From NCBI GenBank assembly GCA_032871835.1, contig CM065300.1:68397192-68461191 (forward strand): a stretch of 64,000 nucleotides of DNA, given 5' to 3'. Below the pieces are notes generated by a model. It did not search any database. It worked only from the letters and a program-made list of their open reading frames with translations, and was not told the origin of the DNA. Positions 1 through 10,568 of this stretch are shown here, in pieces; the first letter of the stretch is position 1; each line of letters starts with the position of its first letter. Source of the DNA: Dipteronia dyeriana (Eukaryota; Streptophyta; Magnoliopsida; Sapindales; Sapindaceae). The position numbers and the translations under genes were made by a program.

Positions 1-1337
1 TGAGTTCGATTATATAGCATAATCTATCTTCAATAGTTTGTTGGTATTCATTTGTTAATCGATAGAGGACTTCATTTATAGATATGGATATCGTGGCTCC
101 ATTTATTAAATGTGAGTACAATATCATCATATGGATATTTTGAGGTATCGGACTTGTTTCTTTTTTAGAAAGATTAGGTCTAGTTCACATGTGGACTTTT
201 TATTAAAGTCCAATGGATTTAATAAAATGGAAATAATATTATGTGGCTTATGTATAGGTTTTGGTGGCTAGGGCTTATAAAATAGCCTAATATATTGTTT
301 TAATTTTATTATTTAATTAAATAGATATTAATTAATTTATCAATTAATTAATTGTTTAATTAAAAGTCAAAAAAAAAATCCTAGTAGGAGAAGGTCTCCT
401 AGTGTTATACTATTATTGGTAGTATGATAAGTGTCAAATAATTTATTTGATAAGTAGATAAATAAAAGGAATTTATTTATCTAGTCAAATAAGGAAGTAT
501 TTGAAATCTATCAAAACTCTAATTGACTATTGATCAAATTAGGAAGTTTTTGATAAAGTCACAGTTTAATTTTTATTCAACAATTAGTTATTGGATAAAT
601 ACACAAATGAGTTGGAGTAGAAGTCTTGGTTTGGAAAAGATTTCTTTTTTTAGTGAGGATTCTTGGCCACCAAGTAAATCCTCTTAGAGAGGATTCTTGC
701 CTACCAAGTAAATCCTCTTTAAGAGAGGATTTGGCCACCTATATATATGTGCTTGTAGATTTCGGCTAAGGCATATGAAATCCAAGAGAGATTTTGGGCA
801 AGAGATGTTTTGGAACCTTAGAATTTTAAGTGATGAAAATTTGATTCTTGCACTAGATAAATTTTTCCAACTCTAAGATAGGTGTATGTAGAATTCGGCT
901 AGACATAAGAAAATAGGGAACATTTTTGCTTCGATAGTGTAATAGTATCCTTGAGATCAAAGGGGTTTTGTGTGCGAAAATCAAATCGGGTTCACTCGAG
1001 TTTCAACCAAATAGATTGATATTTCACAAGTGACCAAACGTTCTTGGGTTTTCTATAGGTGGATTATTGTGAATAACTAAAGAAAAAGATTTTGTTTGTT
1101 TCCATCCTCAAGTATACAATTCAAAGAAAAGGAGTCCACACTCCTAGGTGATTCACGTTCGTTATTGGATTAGAAGATCTTACGGATTCAATCCGGTGCA
1201 ACTTCAATCGTCACGAGAAAAAGGTCCGATACTTTTATTATACGTTAATTAATCTAGGGTTTAGACTATTTCGTTTAAAGGAAATTTTTTAAAATATAAC
1301 TAACCATTTTCTCGCTTTCACTGGATGATTTTTCCTG
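1..1337 (+). repeat. Copia family A LTR, 3' part, with internal deletion
   Basis: Positions 1-150 match the middle of the family A LTR seen complete at 25569-27780 (compare 26105-26250). The sequence then jumps to the part equivalent to about 26695 and runs to the LTR tail, ending near 1337. The roughly 450-bp gap is flanked by GAGGTAT on both sides. A CTATATATAT motif near 738 sits where the other copies have their likely TATA box. The LTR start lies left of the window, so I cannot tell a solo LTR from the end of a complete element. It abuts an H-type gypsy LTR, into which it was probably inserted. Confidence 0.8.
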
Positions 1338-1658
1338 AACCTGGCACTTTCTGTAGATGTTGATGTTTCCCAAGTGGTAGCATCGGGGTACTCGGCTACC
1401 AATTGGACATCCTTGTACCAAGATGCTGAGTAGGAAGTACCACAATACTAGCTTGTCCTGGTACCCGGTAGCCTTTGGAGACGTGAAAGGTCATCCTTTT
1501 TTAGATATTGATGTCAAGGTGCTTTGGTGACATAGGACCAGGTATCACGAGGTAGGTGATAGCAGGTAGTCCTTACCCAGTATCAAGAGGTACATCCTAC
1601 CATGTAAAAATAGGTGGAAAATTTCTCTTTGATCCCTTGCCAAAAATGGCTATTAACA
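1338..1658 (-). repeat. Ty3/gypsy family H LTR fragment
   Basis: Read on the minus strand this begins TGTTAATAGCC at 1658, the same start as the H LTR at 29082. It continues through the conserved first ~50 bases (TTTTTGGCAAGGGATCAAAG) and then through TACC-rich sequence of the same type as 32640-32900. Similarity away from the end is moderate, so this is a divergent relative. The rest of the LTR is interrupted on the left by LTR A. Confidence 0.6.
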
Positions 1659-2378
1659 ACTTATATTGGAGATTGTATCTTCAAATGTGAGCGTGGAAGT
1701 CTTGGCAAGAATCGGGGATGATCCAGATAGCTAAGCATGGAGTCTTAACTAGGATCGAGTGATCTGGATAGTTAAGCGTGGAAGTCTTGGCTAGAATCGG
1801 GGAGATCCGGATAGCCAATCATTGAGACTTGACTAGGATCGGGGTGGTTTGGATAGTCAAGCAAGAAGGCAACTCTTTCATTTGGTAGGATAGAATGGTG
1901 GCTCTATCTTGAGAGATTTTACTTTTATTTTACTAGTGGAAGTTGTTTTGCCGATGGTTGTGGTATCATCCCATGGATGTTTCCTTTTTAGAGGTTTTAC
2001 CTCATAAAAATCATGTCTTCATTTTCTCTATTCCTATCTCTTTGATATTTGTAAATGTGTTGATAAATATCTTGTTGAGTATCTTTGCAATTAAAATTCA
2101 TATACCATAAAGTATTGTATATGCAAAAGGCTTCTGTTTAATAAGCCTATACACAAAGTGAAATTATATCACATGTAAATTGTTGTCTACATTTGTTTTG
2201 CTTGACTAGGCATATCCTTATTGAACAATATATGCTTGTCATTGCTTAATAAATTTTGATAGAAAGCCATCTAGAGGGACAAACTTGTGTTTGTTCAAGG
2301 GATTGAAAAGAGGAGTAAAATCCTTTTCACTCTTCCTTTAGATTAGCTTAAGGCAAGTTAATCATGTTTGAATTTTCA
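1659..2378 (+). repeat. 5' LTR of element F1, left end missing
   Basis: The right end is ATTTTCA, followed at once by a methionine-tRNA-type primer binding site, so this is a 5' LTR. Positions 1920-2000 resemble the family B LTR (TGGTTGTGGTATCA, then a CC(A/G)TGGATGTTTCC motif; compare 50985-51015). The LTR start has been lost where the reversed H LTR abuts it. No coding potential is seen. Confidence 0.7.
1690..1868 (+). repeat. Imperfect ~45-bp tandem repeats in the F LTR
   Basis: About four copies of a unit of the form AAGTCTTGGCTAGAATCGGG, then a short GATCCGGATAG(T/C)(T/C)AAGC part, follow one another. A related array occurs in the B LTR (41394-41565 and 50666-50840). The shared array supports common descent of the F and B LTRs. 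It lies in the 3' half of the LTR, upstream of the primer site. Confidence 0.75.
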
Positions 2379-2379
2379 T

Positions 2380-2395
2380 CCGGTATCAAAGCGGG
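2380..2395 (+). promoter_or_regulatory. Primer binding site of element F1
   Basis: CCGGTATCAAAGCGGG begins one base after the LTR end. It is a two-change variant of the TGGTATCAGAGCGGG site that pairs with the 3' end of initiator methionine tRNA in plant copia elements. It fixes the LTR end at 2378 and the plus orientation of F1. Confidence 0.8.
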
Positions 2396-3317
2396 TTGCT
2401 AGACAATAATTTGTGTGATCCCGAAATACACTCACGGTGATTTACTTTGAAATACCATAAAAATTGTGCTTCTATAAACCTAGAGTAGGGTAAATAGGTT
2501 TTAATCGAATCAATTGCAAATTTTTAGATTAATCATTAATAACAAAAAACTACCCCATGTAATCTAGTCAAAAACAACAATCAAATGTAAAATGCAAAAA
2601 ATAAATAACACTAGATTTTTACGTGGAAACCTTGAAAAAGAAAAAACCACGGGCTAATATGTGCACCACATACACGGTCGTCAAATCCACTATTTGTAAT
2701 GGTGTTTACAACCTAGGTTGACGACATCAAACCCTACACGGTTACTAACCCACCACTACTACCCAACAGGCTCTAATAGTGATTCTATACCAAAGGTGTT
2801 TGAGCCCTACACACAGTAGGCACAAGCCTTAATTCTCAAGAGAAGAGATAACACAACCTAAAGTGAATATATGCAATATTCAAGATGTTAAAATGCAAGG
2901 TGAAACATTTAAGCTTATCTAGGAATGGATGAACAAGTTGAAGACATTCCTAGATATCATATGGCTATATGGCATTTATACAATCTAGCTATATGTGCAA
3001 ATCAACTCCTATATGCAATTGCTATCACAAACAACTCATAAAGCACAAAAAATGCAATCTTGAAACAAGTCAAGTAATATAGATGCAATCTTGTTAATCA
3101 AGAACATGTGAAGTGATGCAAAAATGTTCTAACTATATGTGAGTAATAAATGAAACCTATGAGAACTTATACCTAGAACATGCTAGATGATCATTAAATG
3201 AGGTTGGGTTGAGTATAGTTGACTGTTTGGGAGTTTTTCTCCCTCTTAGAAATGCTTGGTCTCTCAAAAAAATGGCTTCTTGGACTCACACCACCAAAGA
3301 GAAGAGAATAGAAGAGA

Positions 3318-3332
3318 ACATATATATACTGT
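3318..3332 (-). promoter_or_regulatory. Putative TATA box of LTR C
   Basis: CATATATATA lies at 3321-3330, 30-40 bp downstream (minus strand) of the GC-rich repeat block. The same relation holds in LTR D (TATATATATA at 59841-59850). The position and motif suggest the U3 core promoter. Start-site data are lacking. Confidence 0.45.
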
Positions 3333-3360
3333 GCTCGAAATGAAGTGACATTGTTTTAGG

Positions 3361-3660
3361 AAAAGGTAACCAAAACCTATCACGATCGTTGGCTGGACCG
3401 TGGTACAGGTAAGGTGCCTAGACCGTGGTACATGCAACGATGTATCACCTGGACAACACCACTGCATGGACCATTGTGAATACACGTGTACAGACCGCGG
3501 TTTTGACAACATATGATGCTTGGGAAACTCCGCTTAGGAGACAGCTGTGCATGCAATGGCATAGGTTGCGGTAATGGCAGCGTATAGCCTCTGGAAAACA
3601 CGTTGTACATATCACGGGAGAAGCAATGCAAGGGGAGCAGTCTAGACCGCGGTTAATAGG
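3361..3660 (-). repeat. GC-rich repeat block in LTR C U3
   Basis: This block is clearly more GC-rich than its AT-rich surroundings. It repeats variants of GACCGCGGTT and GACCGTGGTAC (around 3392, 3420, 3468, 3494 and 3647). It lies just upstream of the putative TATA box. Flanking bases match LTR D (a GTGA...GTTTT stretch on the TATA side, AAATGC(A/G)(T/C)AAAACAA on the other), but the block itself does not match D. Confidence 0.65.
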
Positions 3661-3771
3661 AAAATCCTCTTCTAAGGGCAAACTAAATGCATAAAACAAC
3701 CAAGCAAGAGATATGGCAAATAAGGCACATAAGAAAGCAATTAAGCATTAATGCAAAATGATCAAAGCATG

Positions 3772-6002
3772 TGAAGGGGGAAATCGCGCAACGGAAGCGT
3801 AAAAATTAGGGTTTGATATATTTAAAAAAATTCCCTTTTTAATAACAAGAACCTTAACCTAGATTAATTGACGTATTTAAAATGTATCGTACCTTTTTCT
3901 CGTGACGATTGAACTAGCACCGAATTGAATCTGCAAGATCTTCCAATCCAATCACGAACGTGAATCACCTAGGAGTGTGGGCTCCCTTTCTTTAAATTGT
4001 ATACCTGAGGATGGAAACGAACAAAATCTTTTTCTTTGTTAGTCAGAATAATCCTCCAAGAGAAAATCCAAGAACGTTCAGTCACTTGTGAATTATCAAA
4101 CTATTTGATTAAAACTCGCATGAACACGATTGATTTTGTACACAAAACCATTTTGATGAAAATGATACTAGTGTACTATCAAAAGCAAAAATGTTCCCTT
4201 TTTTCTCTTCTCCTTGGCCGAATTCTACACCCTATATCTATGAGTTGATCAAATTTTTTCTAGAGCAAAAAAAAAAAATTTGTCCCTCAAAATTCTCTCT
4301 TGCTTGGCCGAATTCTCTCTTAGAAAACACTTAGCTTGCCCGAAATTTCACACATCGAATACTAGGGCTTGCCGAAATCTTCGAGGTGGTATATATAGGA
4401 TCACAAATCCTTTCCTCAGAAGGATTTACTTGGTTGACAAGAATCCTTTCCTTAGGTGAATTTACTTGGAGATAAAGAATCCTTTTTTAAAGATGAATTC
4501 TACTCTGCACCAAGACTCCTAATCCAACTCATTAGAGAATTTGTGACCATATTAAAAATTTCCTAATTTGACTAGATAAATAATTCCTTTTATTAAAAAT
4601 ATAATCTTTAATATTAATTATACTACCAACAATAGTATAATATTAGGAGACTTTCTCCTACTAGAAAAAAAGATTTTAACTTTTAATTAAATAATTAATT
4701 AATTACCAAATTAATTAATTTCCATTTAGTTAAATAATAAAATAAAAAAACAATATATTAAGCTATTTTATAAAGCCTTTCCACTTAACACATATACATG
4801 GGCAATATATTACTTTTCTTATTTTATTAAATCCACTGGACCTTAATAAAAAGTCTACATGTAAACTAGACAAAATGAAACAAGTCCACATGCCTCAATA
4901 CAATTCTAGTTGGACCCTTAAATCGGTCCAGTAGAATATATCAAGTGATCCATGCAAGTTAGTGTGGATTGGGGATCTTGGTGGGCTATCTAAATTTAAG
5001 CTCCAATAGACAGAACCCAATCACAATAAACAAATGATTCACTTAGGTCCGATCTATTAATTTTAGTTCATTCCACTAAAGAACTAAAATTGAACTCTTA
5101 AATAAAGATAGAATAAGAAGATGTTACTTATTCATACCCTAGACAACATTATTGGAGAAAATGTATCCTCGTGAAGAATATCAGTAATCACCAAGAGCTC
5201 ATAGACCGCATATAGCTCTCTAAGTTACCATATTTACTCATATGACCACATTTTGAACAGGGATATTTTGATTTGTCCAGAAGCCATATTTTAATAGACA
5301 CTATTGAAAACTTAACGTTAAGATTTAATATCCAATGCCTCAAAACATACATATGGTGATATTCTACTCTCGTTTAATAAATGGAGCCACGATGTCCATA
5401 TCTGTAAATGAAGTCCTCTATCGATTAACAAATGAAAACCACCAAACTATCGAGGATATACTATGCTATATAATCGTACTCATTGATAGCTCGAATGATA
5501 ACACTTGCAACCATAAGTCCTTCATTTATCTCAGGAGTGAGATAGACTCTCCGATTGTCTTCAAATGAAACCTTTAATCCATTGACGGTTCTAGATAAAG
5601 TATTTCATTGTGATCAAATTCAATGCACCCAGTGCACTAGATTCTTTTTCCCAAAGACATCACACTTTAATGATTTTAGACTCATCATAACACATTTGAT
5701 CCCAATCAAATGCTAGCAAAAGAATCTATAACTTTGACAAGATAAAGGCGCCGAACCTTTATCTTAAGTTGTGAATATTATTCAAGACTAGCTAAAGAAT
5801 TGTGTCTACCTCATAAATATCTAGATGTATGAGCAATTCTTCTTTTCTCATAGTCTTTTGACCTTATGATTATTTACTTTTGACAATTATAATAATTAAA
5901 CCATAAATGCTATTATATTTGTCAAACTAGAAATCACTTTATTAATATGTAAAGATTGTCAAATACATTATTATACTCTTGATATCGAGCATAATCCCAA
6001 GA
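3772..6002 (-). repeat. Solo LTR of copia family A (2,231 bp)
   Basis: The full LTR lies in reverse orientation and is flanked by a perfect 5-bp repeat GCATG (3767-3771 and 6003-6007). On the minus strand it starts TCTTGGGATTATGC, a one-base change from TGTTGGG, and ends in TCA. The same point in the second copy of LTR C is uninterrupted (GCATGCATATGAG at 18421-18433), which gives a direct empty-site comparison. The short reading frames inside (4036-4248, 5335-5568) recur as LTR sequence elsewhere and are not genes. Confidence 0.93.
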
Positions 6003-6289
6003 GCATGCATATGAGTGAATGTGTGCACAATTATCTCTTCAATGAAGGCTAAGCGAGTGCTATACCTTTGAAGCTTGAGCTTGGTAACGAACAATTATGG
6101 CTTAAAGTACCCTTACATATTAATCCCTAAATGTGGTTGTCAACGAAATGGGCCAATAAAAAAATATTAAACTTATATACGTGCAATGGATAACAACCTT
6201 TAGTCTTATATTGTTTTTTTTATCGTCCACCTTTTGTTAATAAAACAAAAAAAAAGGTATGGGATATTTTTCATGCTATCCGTGAAACT

Positions 6290-7500
6290 TTCTTCTTGAT
6301 TTTTGTCTACTAAAATTTTTGTTAATAAGCTTAAATAGAGTAATAGTGACAAAGGCAATTATAGGGATGAACTAGATTCGTTGAAAGATATTGTTTATAT
6401 AGGTAACCACCTATATGACACAACTTCGCATTAAGAAGAAATTGAAGAAGAACTGGACGATTTCCTGATGGACAATCAAGTTAAACATGATAAGTTGTCT
6501 TTGCAACTCAATGAAGAGAATTGCAAGTCTAAGGCCACCAACTTCAACTTGATAGAAAGCGATTAATCTTTGAAAGAAATTGAAGTGAAGAGTGAAGTTA
6601 TCAAATGTCAAGAAAAGAAGATGGCTCAAGTGTGTTAGAAGATTTAATAAATGGTTTTGCTAATTATTTGTTTTTCTTGAAGGAAACAATCAAAGGCAAG
6701 GAAGAGGAATTGGAAATCATGAAGGGCAAAGAGTTTGGTATACTTCATAGAAGTTAGTGACATAGGCTTTGTAGATGACCAAGTGGAGTCTCCCACAACT
6801 AAAAGCAAGTCACTAAGGAACAAGAAGATTCAAAACCCAATCCTTTCAAGGTCAAGAGCAAAATCAAGAAGAGAAAGAAGCTTTCAACGTTGTACACTCT
6901 CACCTACATAATATTTCCAAACTTTTCCCAGTTTACAAATTTTGAAATGTTGTAGGGCATATTAAATGTAGATGCCATGAGTATATTAGACAATGCAAAC
7001 TATGGAATGTGATGCATGCAAGTGAGATGAGAAAAATCTTCTTTGAGTGTTTTCAAACATGATGATTACGTTGATGCTTTGAATGATGTGCATACTGTCA
7101 ATAATCATGTAAAGAAACATGAGAGGAATGCTTGGGTTGAAAAGCATGATGTGAAAAAAATTATTACTACTTCTTCTAAACATGTTGCTAACGATAACAC
7201 TTTGAATGGTGTGCTTGATATAGAATCATGTAAAGAAAGATGTTAAGAAGATTTGGGTAAAAAAAATAGAGTGTTTTACATGATCATTTCCATATTTTTG
7301 ATGATATCTTTGCTGGTGGCAATAATGATATGTTTAACGTGAGTAATATCTTTATAGAGAAGATTGTTGATGGTTTATCCTCTAGATATAATATTGCCAT
7401 GAGAAATGATAACGATGATTTTGGCATAAGTTCACCCAAGACCACAAAGTTCAAGGATGAGTGCTCTTGCCGTTACTGTATGGTGCATATGTGAGTTAGC
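6290..7500 (+). pseudogene. Broken gag-like frame of F1
   Basis: Translated pieces match F2: a Lys/Glu-rich helical stretch (DELDSLKDIVYIGNHL, EEIEEELDDFL), then LKEIEVKSEVIKCQEKK, then a frame ending around 7043-7246 with KHDDYVDALNDVHTVNNHVKK. There are several in-frame stops (for example near 6335, 6432 and 6565) and frame changes. The zinc-knuckle equivalent near 6940-6990 is degraded. The predicted protein would be a coiled-coil-rich gag tail; no capsid domain is recognisable. It is not expressed as a single protein. Confidence 0.6.
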
Positions 7501-8461
7501 TTTAAGATTAGTGTCAAGTTGTTGAGATTTTAAGCTTGCTAGCTTTGTCTCTCTATAACTTGGCATGAACTTTGCTATCTCACATTTCTTACGATGATAG
7601 TCGAAATCTGTTAATTGACTTTATAACAAGTACATTTTTAGAATCTATATGGTTTTGATTGTGTTTAAGACTTTTAGAGAAAGTCATTTTTATATATGTA
7701 TGTTTGAGTTGAAATGCTTAGTTTTTATTCTTTTGGGATGAAACACCAACAACTTGTTGTCATGAGGACAAACAAGCCAAGAGAGCTCATAAAAAGGGTG
7801 AAGACTTTGCATTTGATGAAAACTGCTCACTAAGGTATCTCTATGTCCTAATGCTTGCATTCTAGGTTTTTCCTTTTTTAACTCATTGTTTGCACTACGT
7901 CATGTACCATGTCATTTTAGAAAACTTAGTATAATATACATATGGTTCTCATTGGCATTTGCTCTCTAAAGATCATATAATGATGTTGTTCACAAATGTC
8001 TTATATATGATGTGTGAGATGTTTGTTTGAATGTTAAGTGGCATGTTTTGAAAAATATGAGCTTCATATTCTTTGAAAGCTACTCTCTTGAGAAGTAATG
8101 ATCTTAAGTAAATCTCTTTGTATTGCTTTTAGATCATGTGCTGTTAAGTTGTAAAGAACTTTGATTTCAAAAATGCATTTTGCTTCTCTTGTATGTTTTG
8201 ATGAGTAAGTTGAGTTTGCTAATATGTAAGTTGCGTATGACTAGTACATTTAAGATGACCTATGGTTAGTATCCATTATACTTTGGCAACTACATAAAAC
8301 TCAATGAGCAACTTCATGAAAAGGGCTACACATATTGGTTGTGAAGCCATCCAATGTAGGAAATGACCACACCATTATGATGTGTAGAAGCAGTCATGAA
8401 GCGTATATGTTTATGTTAGAGAAACAATCAAAGAAGTGTTGAAAAGAATAGATAAAAAATA
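7501..8461 (+). other. F1 trailer region, non-coding
   Basis: This AT-rich stretch has no credible reading frame. It aligns with F2 28095-29081, and from about 8060 also with the post-pol region of element B (46145-46520), sharing GAGAAGTAATGATCTT and AGATCATG. It ends where an H LTR starts. No polypurine tract followed by an F 3' LTR is visible. Confidence 0.65.
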
Positions 8462-8513
8462 TATTAATAGCCATTTTTGGTAGGGATCAAAGTTAAATTT
8501 TTCTCCCAACTAG
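8462..8513 (+). repeat. H gypsy LTR start, copy 1 (left part)
   Basis: TATTAATAGCC through CTCCCAACTAG matches the first ~50 bases of the H LTR at 29082-29133, with the initial TG mutated to TA. Element G interrupts it; the sequence resumes at 18171. The last five bases, ACTAG (8509-8513), are the left target-site repeat of G. Confidence 0.8.
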
Positions 8514-10549
8514 TTTTGGAACCTCGTTCACCAGTCACACAGTGGAACTAGGTTTTAAAATTTTAATATATACAAATCATAATCTGTATCTGGGACTAGT
8601 GAACTTGGGATCGCAATTATTACTCGGAACTAATACCTACAATATGTAAACACAGGAAATTATAATCAATATAATCAGAAGAAGATATACTTACCAACGT
8701 TTAGAGGCTACTTCACTTTTTGATATGCTCCTGTCTAAACCACTCGATCTTCCTCGCTCACGGTCTCAGGAACTTGAATGGAAGATGTAGAGAGAATTGA
8801 AAAAACTCTTTCTTCTATGTGTTTCAAAAACACATAAACATGAAACAATATATATATATATAAATATATATCACGCTGCTGCTCACAAATATATATATAT
8901 TTATATATCACTGTTGCTTTTGCTATATGACAAATTAATCAATCACGCCTGTTGTTGCTATATGACCAATATATATCAATCTCGCCTACTGTTGCTATAT
9001 GACCAATATATATCAATCTCGCCTTGCTTCACCATATATATCTTTATTGCACTCGCTTTTACAAATATATATCATATATGTATTAAGTATTTGCATCCTA
9101 TGCAAATTCTTCTTTTGACTATTGTTTCATGTACACACCAATTTGCATCCAATGCAATCTCTTGTGTTATTAATGAATATTTTTCTTTTAATTATCCTTT
9201 TCAAATATATCTAATATATTAAAAGTGATAATAAGTATTTTAAATTTAAACTTAAATTCAAATACTTAGATAAATGATTTAGTAAAATAAAAAAAACATA
9301 TTATTTAATCTTCACCAAAATCCATATATCAACTAACACCCTCCATTTAATAGTTAATTCATAACTCATAATTATCACTATAATTAAATAATCTAATTAT
9401 TTAATTAATTTAACTATTAACATTCATTAATTAAATAATCTCATCATTCAATTAATTCCCAAATATATACGTGTCACTTTTGTAACACAATTAATTGGAC
9501 AATCCAATTAATTAACCGTGACCCTTGTTACCTAAATCAATCGGGTTAGCAAGAGGACCTAATAGACCCAAAGTATTTTGAGCTCCAATAATCCTCAGAA
9601 TCATTAATTAAACTCTTTACTTAATATTCCTTGATTATTAACTCTGGTGTTATTCCACTATAAACCCGAAGTTGTACTCTCTCAACTGTAGACGTTAATA
9701 CACAGAACGATACAACTCGGTGTCCATCGATATAGCTATTACATATGGTGTGATCCTCCACAATAGTTCATAATTAGAGCATGGTCATAATATTCGTTAT
9801 ACCCCTCTAATTACATATATCCATTAAGTACCGTTGATTTTCTAATGGACAATAAATCCTATTTCCTTACGAAAATAGAAGAGCACTTATATTGTCCAAG
9901 CCCCGAATCAACCCTTAAGGGAACTACCATCTACTTCTCACAAGAAAGAGTGGATTCCACTATTGTGTACAAACCTTCCCAGCTACAAGACAACCCGCAA
10001 TCCCAACATACGGAGTATATTGATCAGGAGGAAATGCATCTGACCTCACCCATGTTATATCAAAGACCACGATTTAACCTGAAAGAGTCAATAAGACACT
10101 CAGGATTAAGATCACCCATATATAACCATCATTAATTGATATATATGAATCTCATTGGTGAACGGATCTTGGTGAGAGATTCATATAGATCATGGCCTAG
10201 TCCTATATAATCACATCATTTAAGGTGCCTCCATTCTCATATCTCATATGAATGATTCAGGATAGAATCATCGTAAATTACGGAATGGACCGTAACTATA
10301 TAATAACCACAAATAAAGTACCCATCTTTATTTGCTATCTATGGACTCTTTAGATTGCACGTCTCTTACTGTATCCATCTGTATATGACACTCATATACA
10401 CAGTTTGATATTACATCTGACAATCTCAGATGTAAAATAAATGCACAAGTTATATAATAAACAACACAACAAGAATGAATTGAACTTTTCCTTTTATTTT
10501 TTTAATAAATCCATTTACAAATTACATCTTTAGGGTATAAACCCCAACA
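8514..10549 (-). repeat. 3' LTR of element G
   Basis: On the minus strand it runs from TGTTGGGG (10549) to GGTTCCAAAA (8514; the terminal TG on the plus strand has become TT). Compared with the 5' LTR it lacks about 34 bp near 8754 and carries an extra ~40-bp unit at about 8950-9025 (TGTTGCTATATGACCAATAT and following bases, twice). The reading frames 8797-9222 and 9845-10135 are LTR sequence without family resemblance and are omitted as genes. Confidence 0.92.
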
Positions 10550-10562
10550 ATCTCCCACTTGC
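10550..10562 (-). promoter_or_regulatory. Polypurine tract of element G
   Basis: On the minus strand GCAAGTGGGAGAT directly precedes the 3' LTR start. The same AAGTGGGAGAT precedes the 3' LTR of element A at 57731-57741, which supports a relationship between the two families. Its role would be priming of plus-strand DNA. Confidence 0.85.
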
Positions 10563-10568
10563 ACTAAA

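Larger units (their letters stand above)
2448..6177 (-). repeat. Solo LTR of copia family C, holding a solo LTR A
   Basis: On the plus strand it starts TGAAATACC at 2448 and ends ACTTATA at 6177. Removing the nested LTR A leaves about 1,494 bp. The target-site repeat is TACTT at 2443-2447 and TACGT (one change) at 6178-6182. Element C sits at the same F position in the second copy, with right flank TACTT at 24544-24548. No C internal sequence remains, so this is a solo LTR left by LTR-LTR recombination. Short minus-strand reading frames at 3264-3699 come from the repeat block and are not credible genes. Confidence 0.88.
1659..8461 (+). mobile_element. Element F1: pol-less copia derivative, nested host
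   Basis: F1 consists of a truncated 5' LTR, a primer site, a short leader (2396-2447), then gag-like and trailing sequence (6178-8461). The leader is interrupted by a solo C LTR. The internal region aligns along its length with F2 (24544-29081). Neither copy shows integrase, reverse transcriptase or RNase H: the gag-like reading frame passes straight into a trailer that resembles the post-pol region of element B (46140-46560). The 3' LTR is absent because an H gypsy LTR starts at 8462. The family is probably a non-autonomous member of the B/C/D group. Confidence 0.7.

Noticed and set aside
2380..2395. tRNA gene signal from methionine-tRNA-like sequence (also 16119, 24134, 41744, 52425)
   Set aside because: These are 15-20 base primer binding sites next to LTR ends, not tRNA genes; no cloverleaf or A/B boxes are present.
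3264..3699. Three overlapping minus-strand frames rich in Cys/His/Ser
   Set aside because: They lie in the GC-rich repeat block of the C LTR and overlap in different frames. The residue bias follows the repeat, and no protein family is recognisable.
5335..5568. 77-codon frame also seen at 26021-26236, 39105-39320 and 48370-48585 (opposite strand)
   Set aside because: A recurring small frame looked interesting, but every copy lies inside an LTR of family A. It recurs because the LTR recurs; codons, starts and stops vary and no selection is apparent.
8797..9222. 141-codon plus-strand frame with YIYIYI and LLLLLYD repeats
   Set aside because: It lies in the 3' LTR of G, antisense to the element, and its composition comes from ATATAT and duplicated LTR sequence.
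9845..10135. 96-codon frame starting MDNKSYFL
   Set aside because: It lies in the G LTR. The matching region of the 5' LTR (17465-17755) has lost the frame through indels and stops, and there is no family match.
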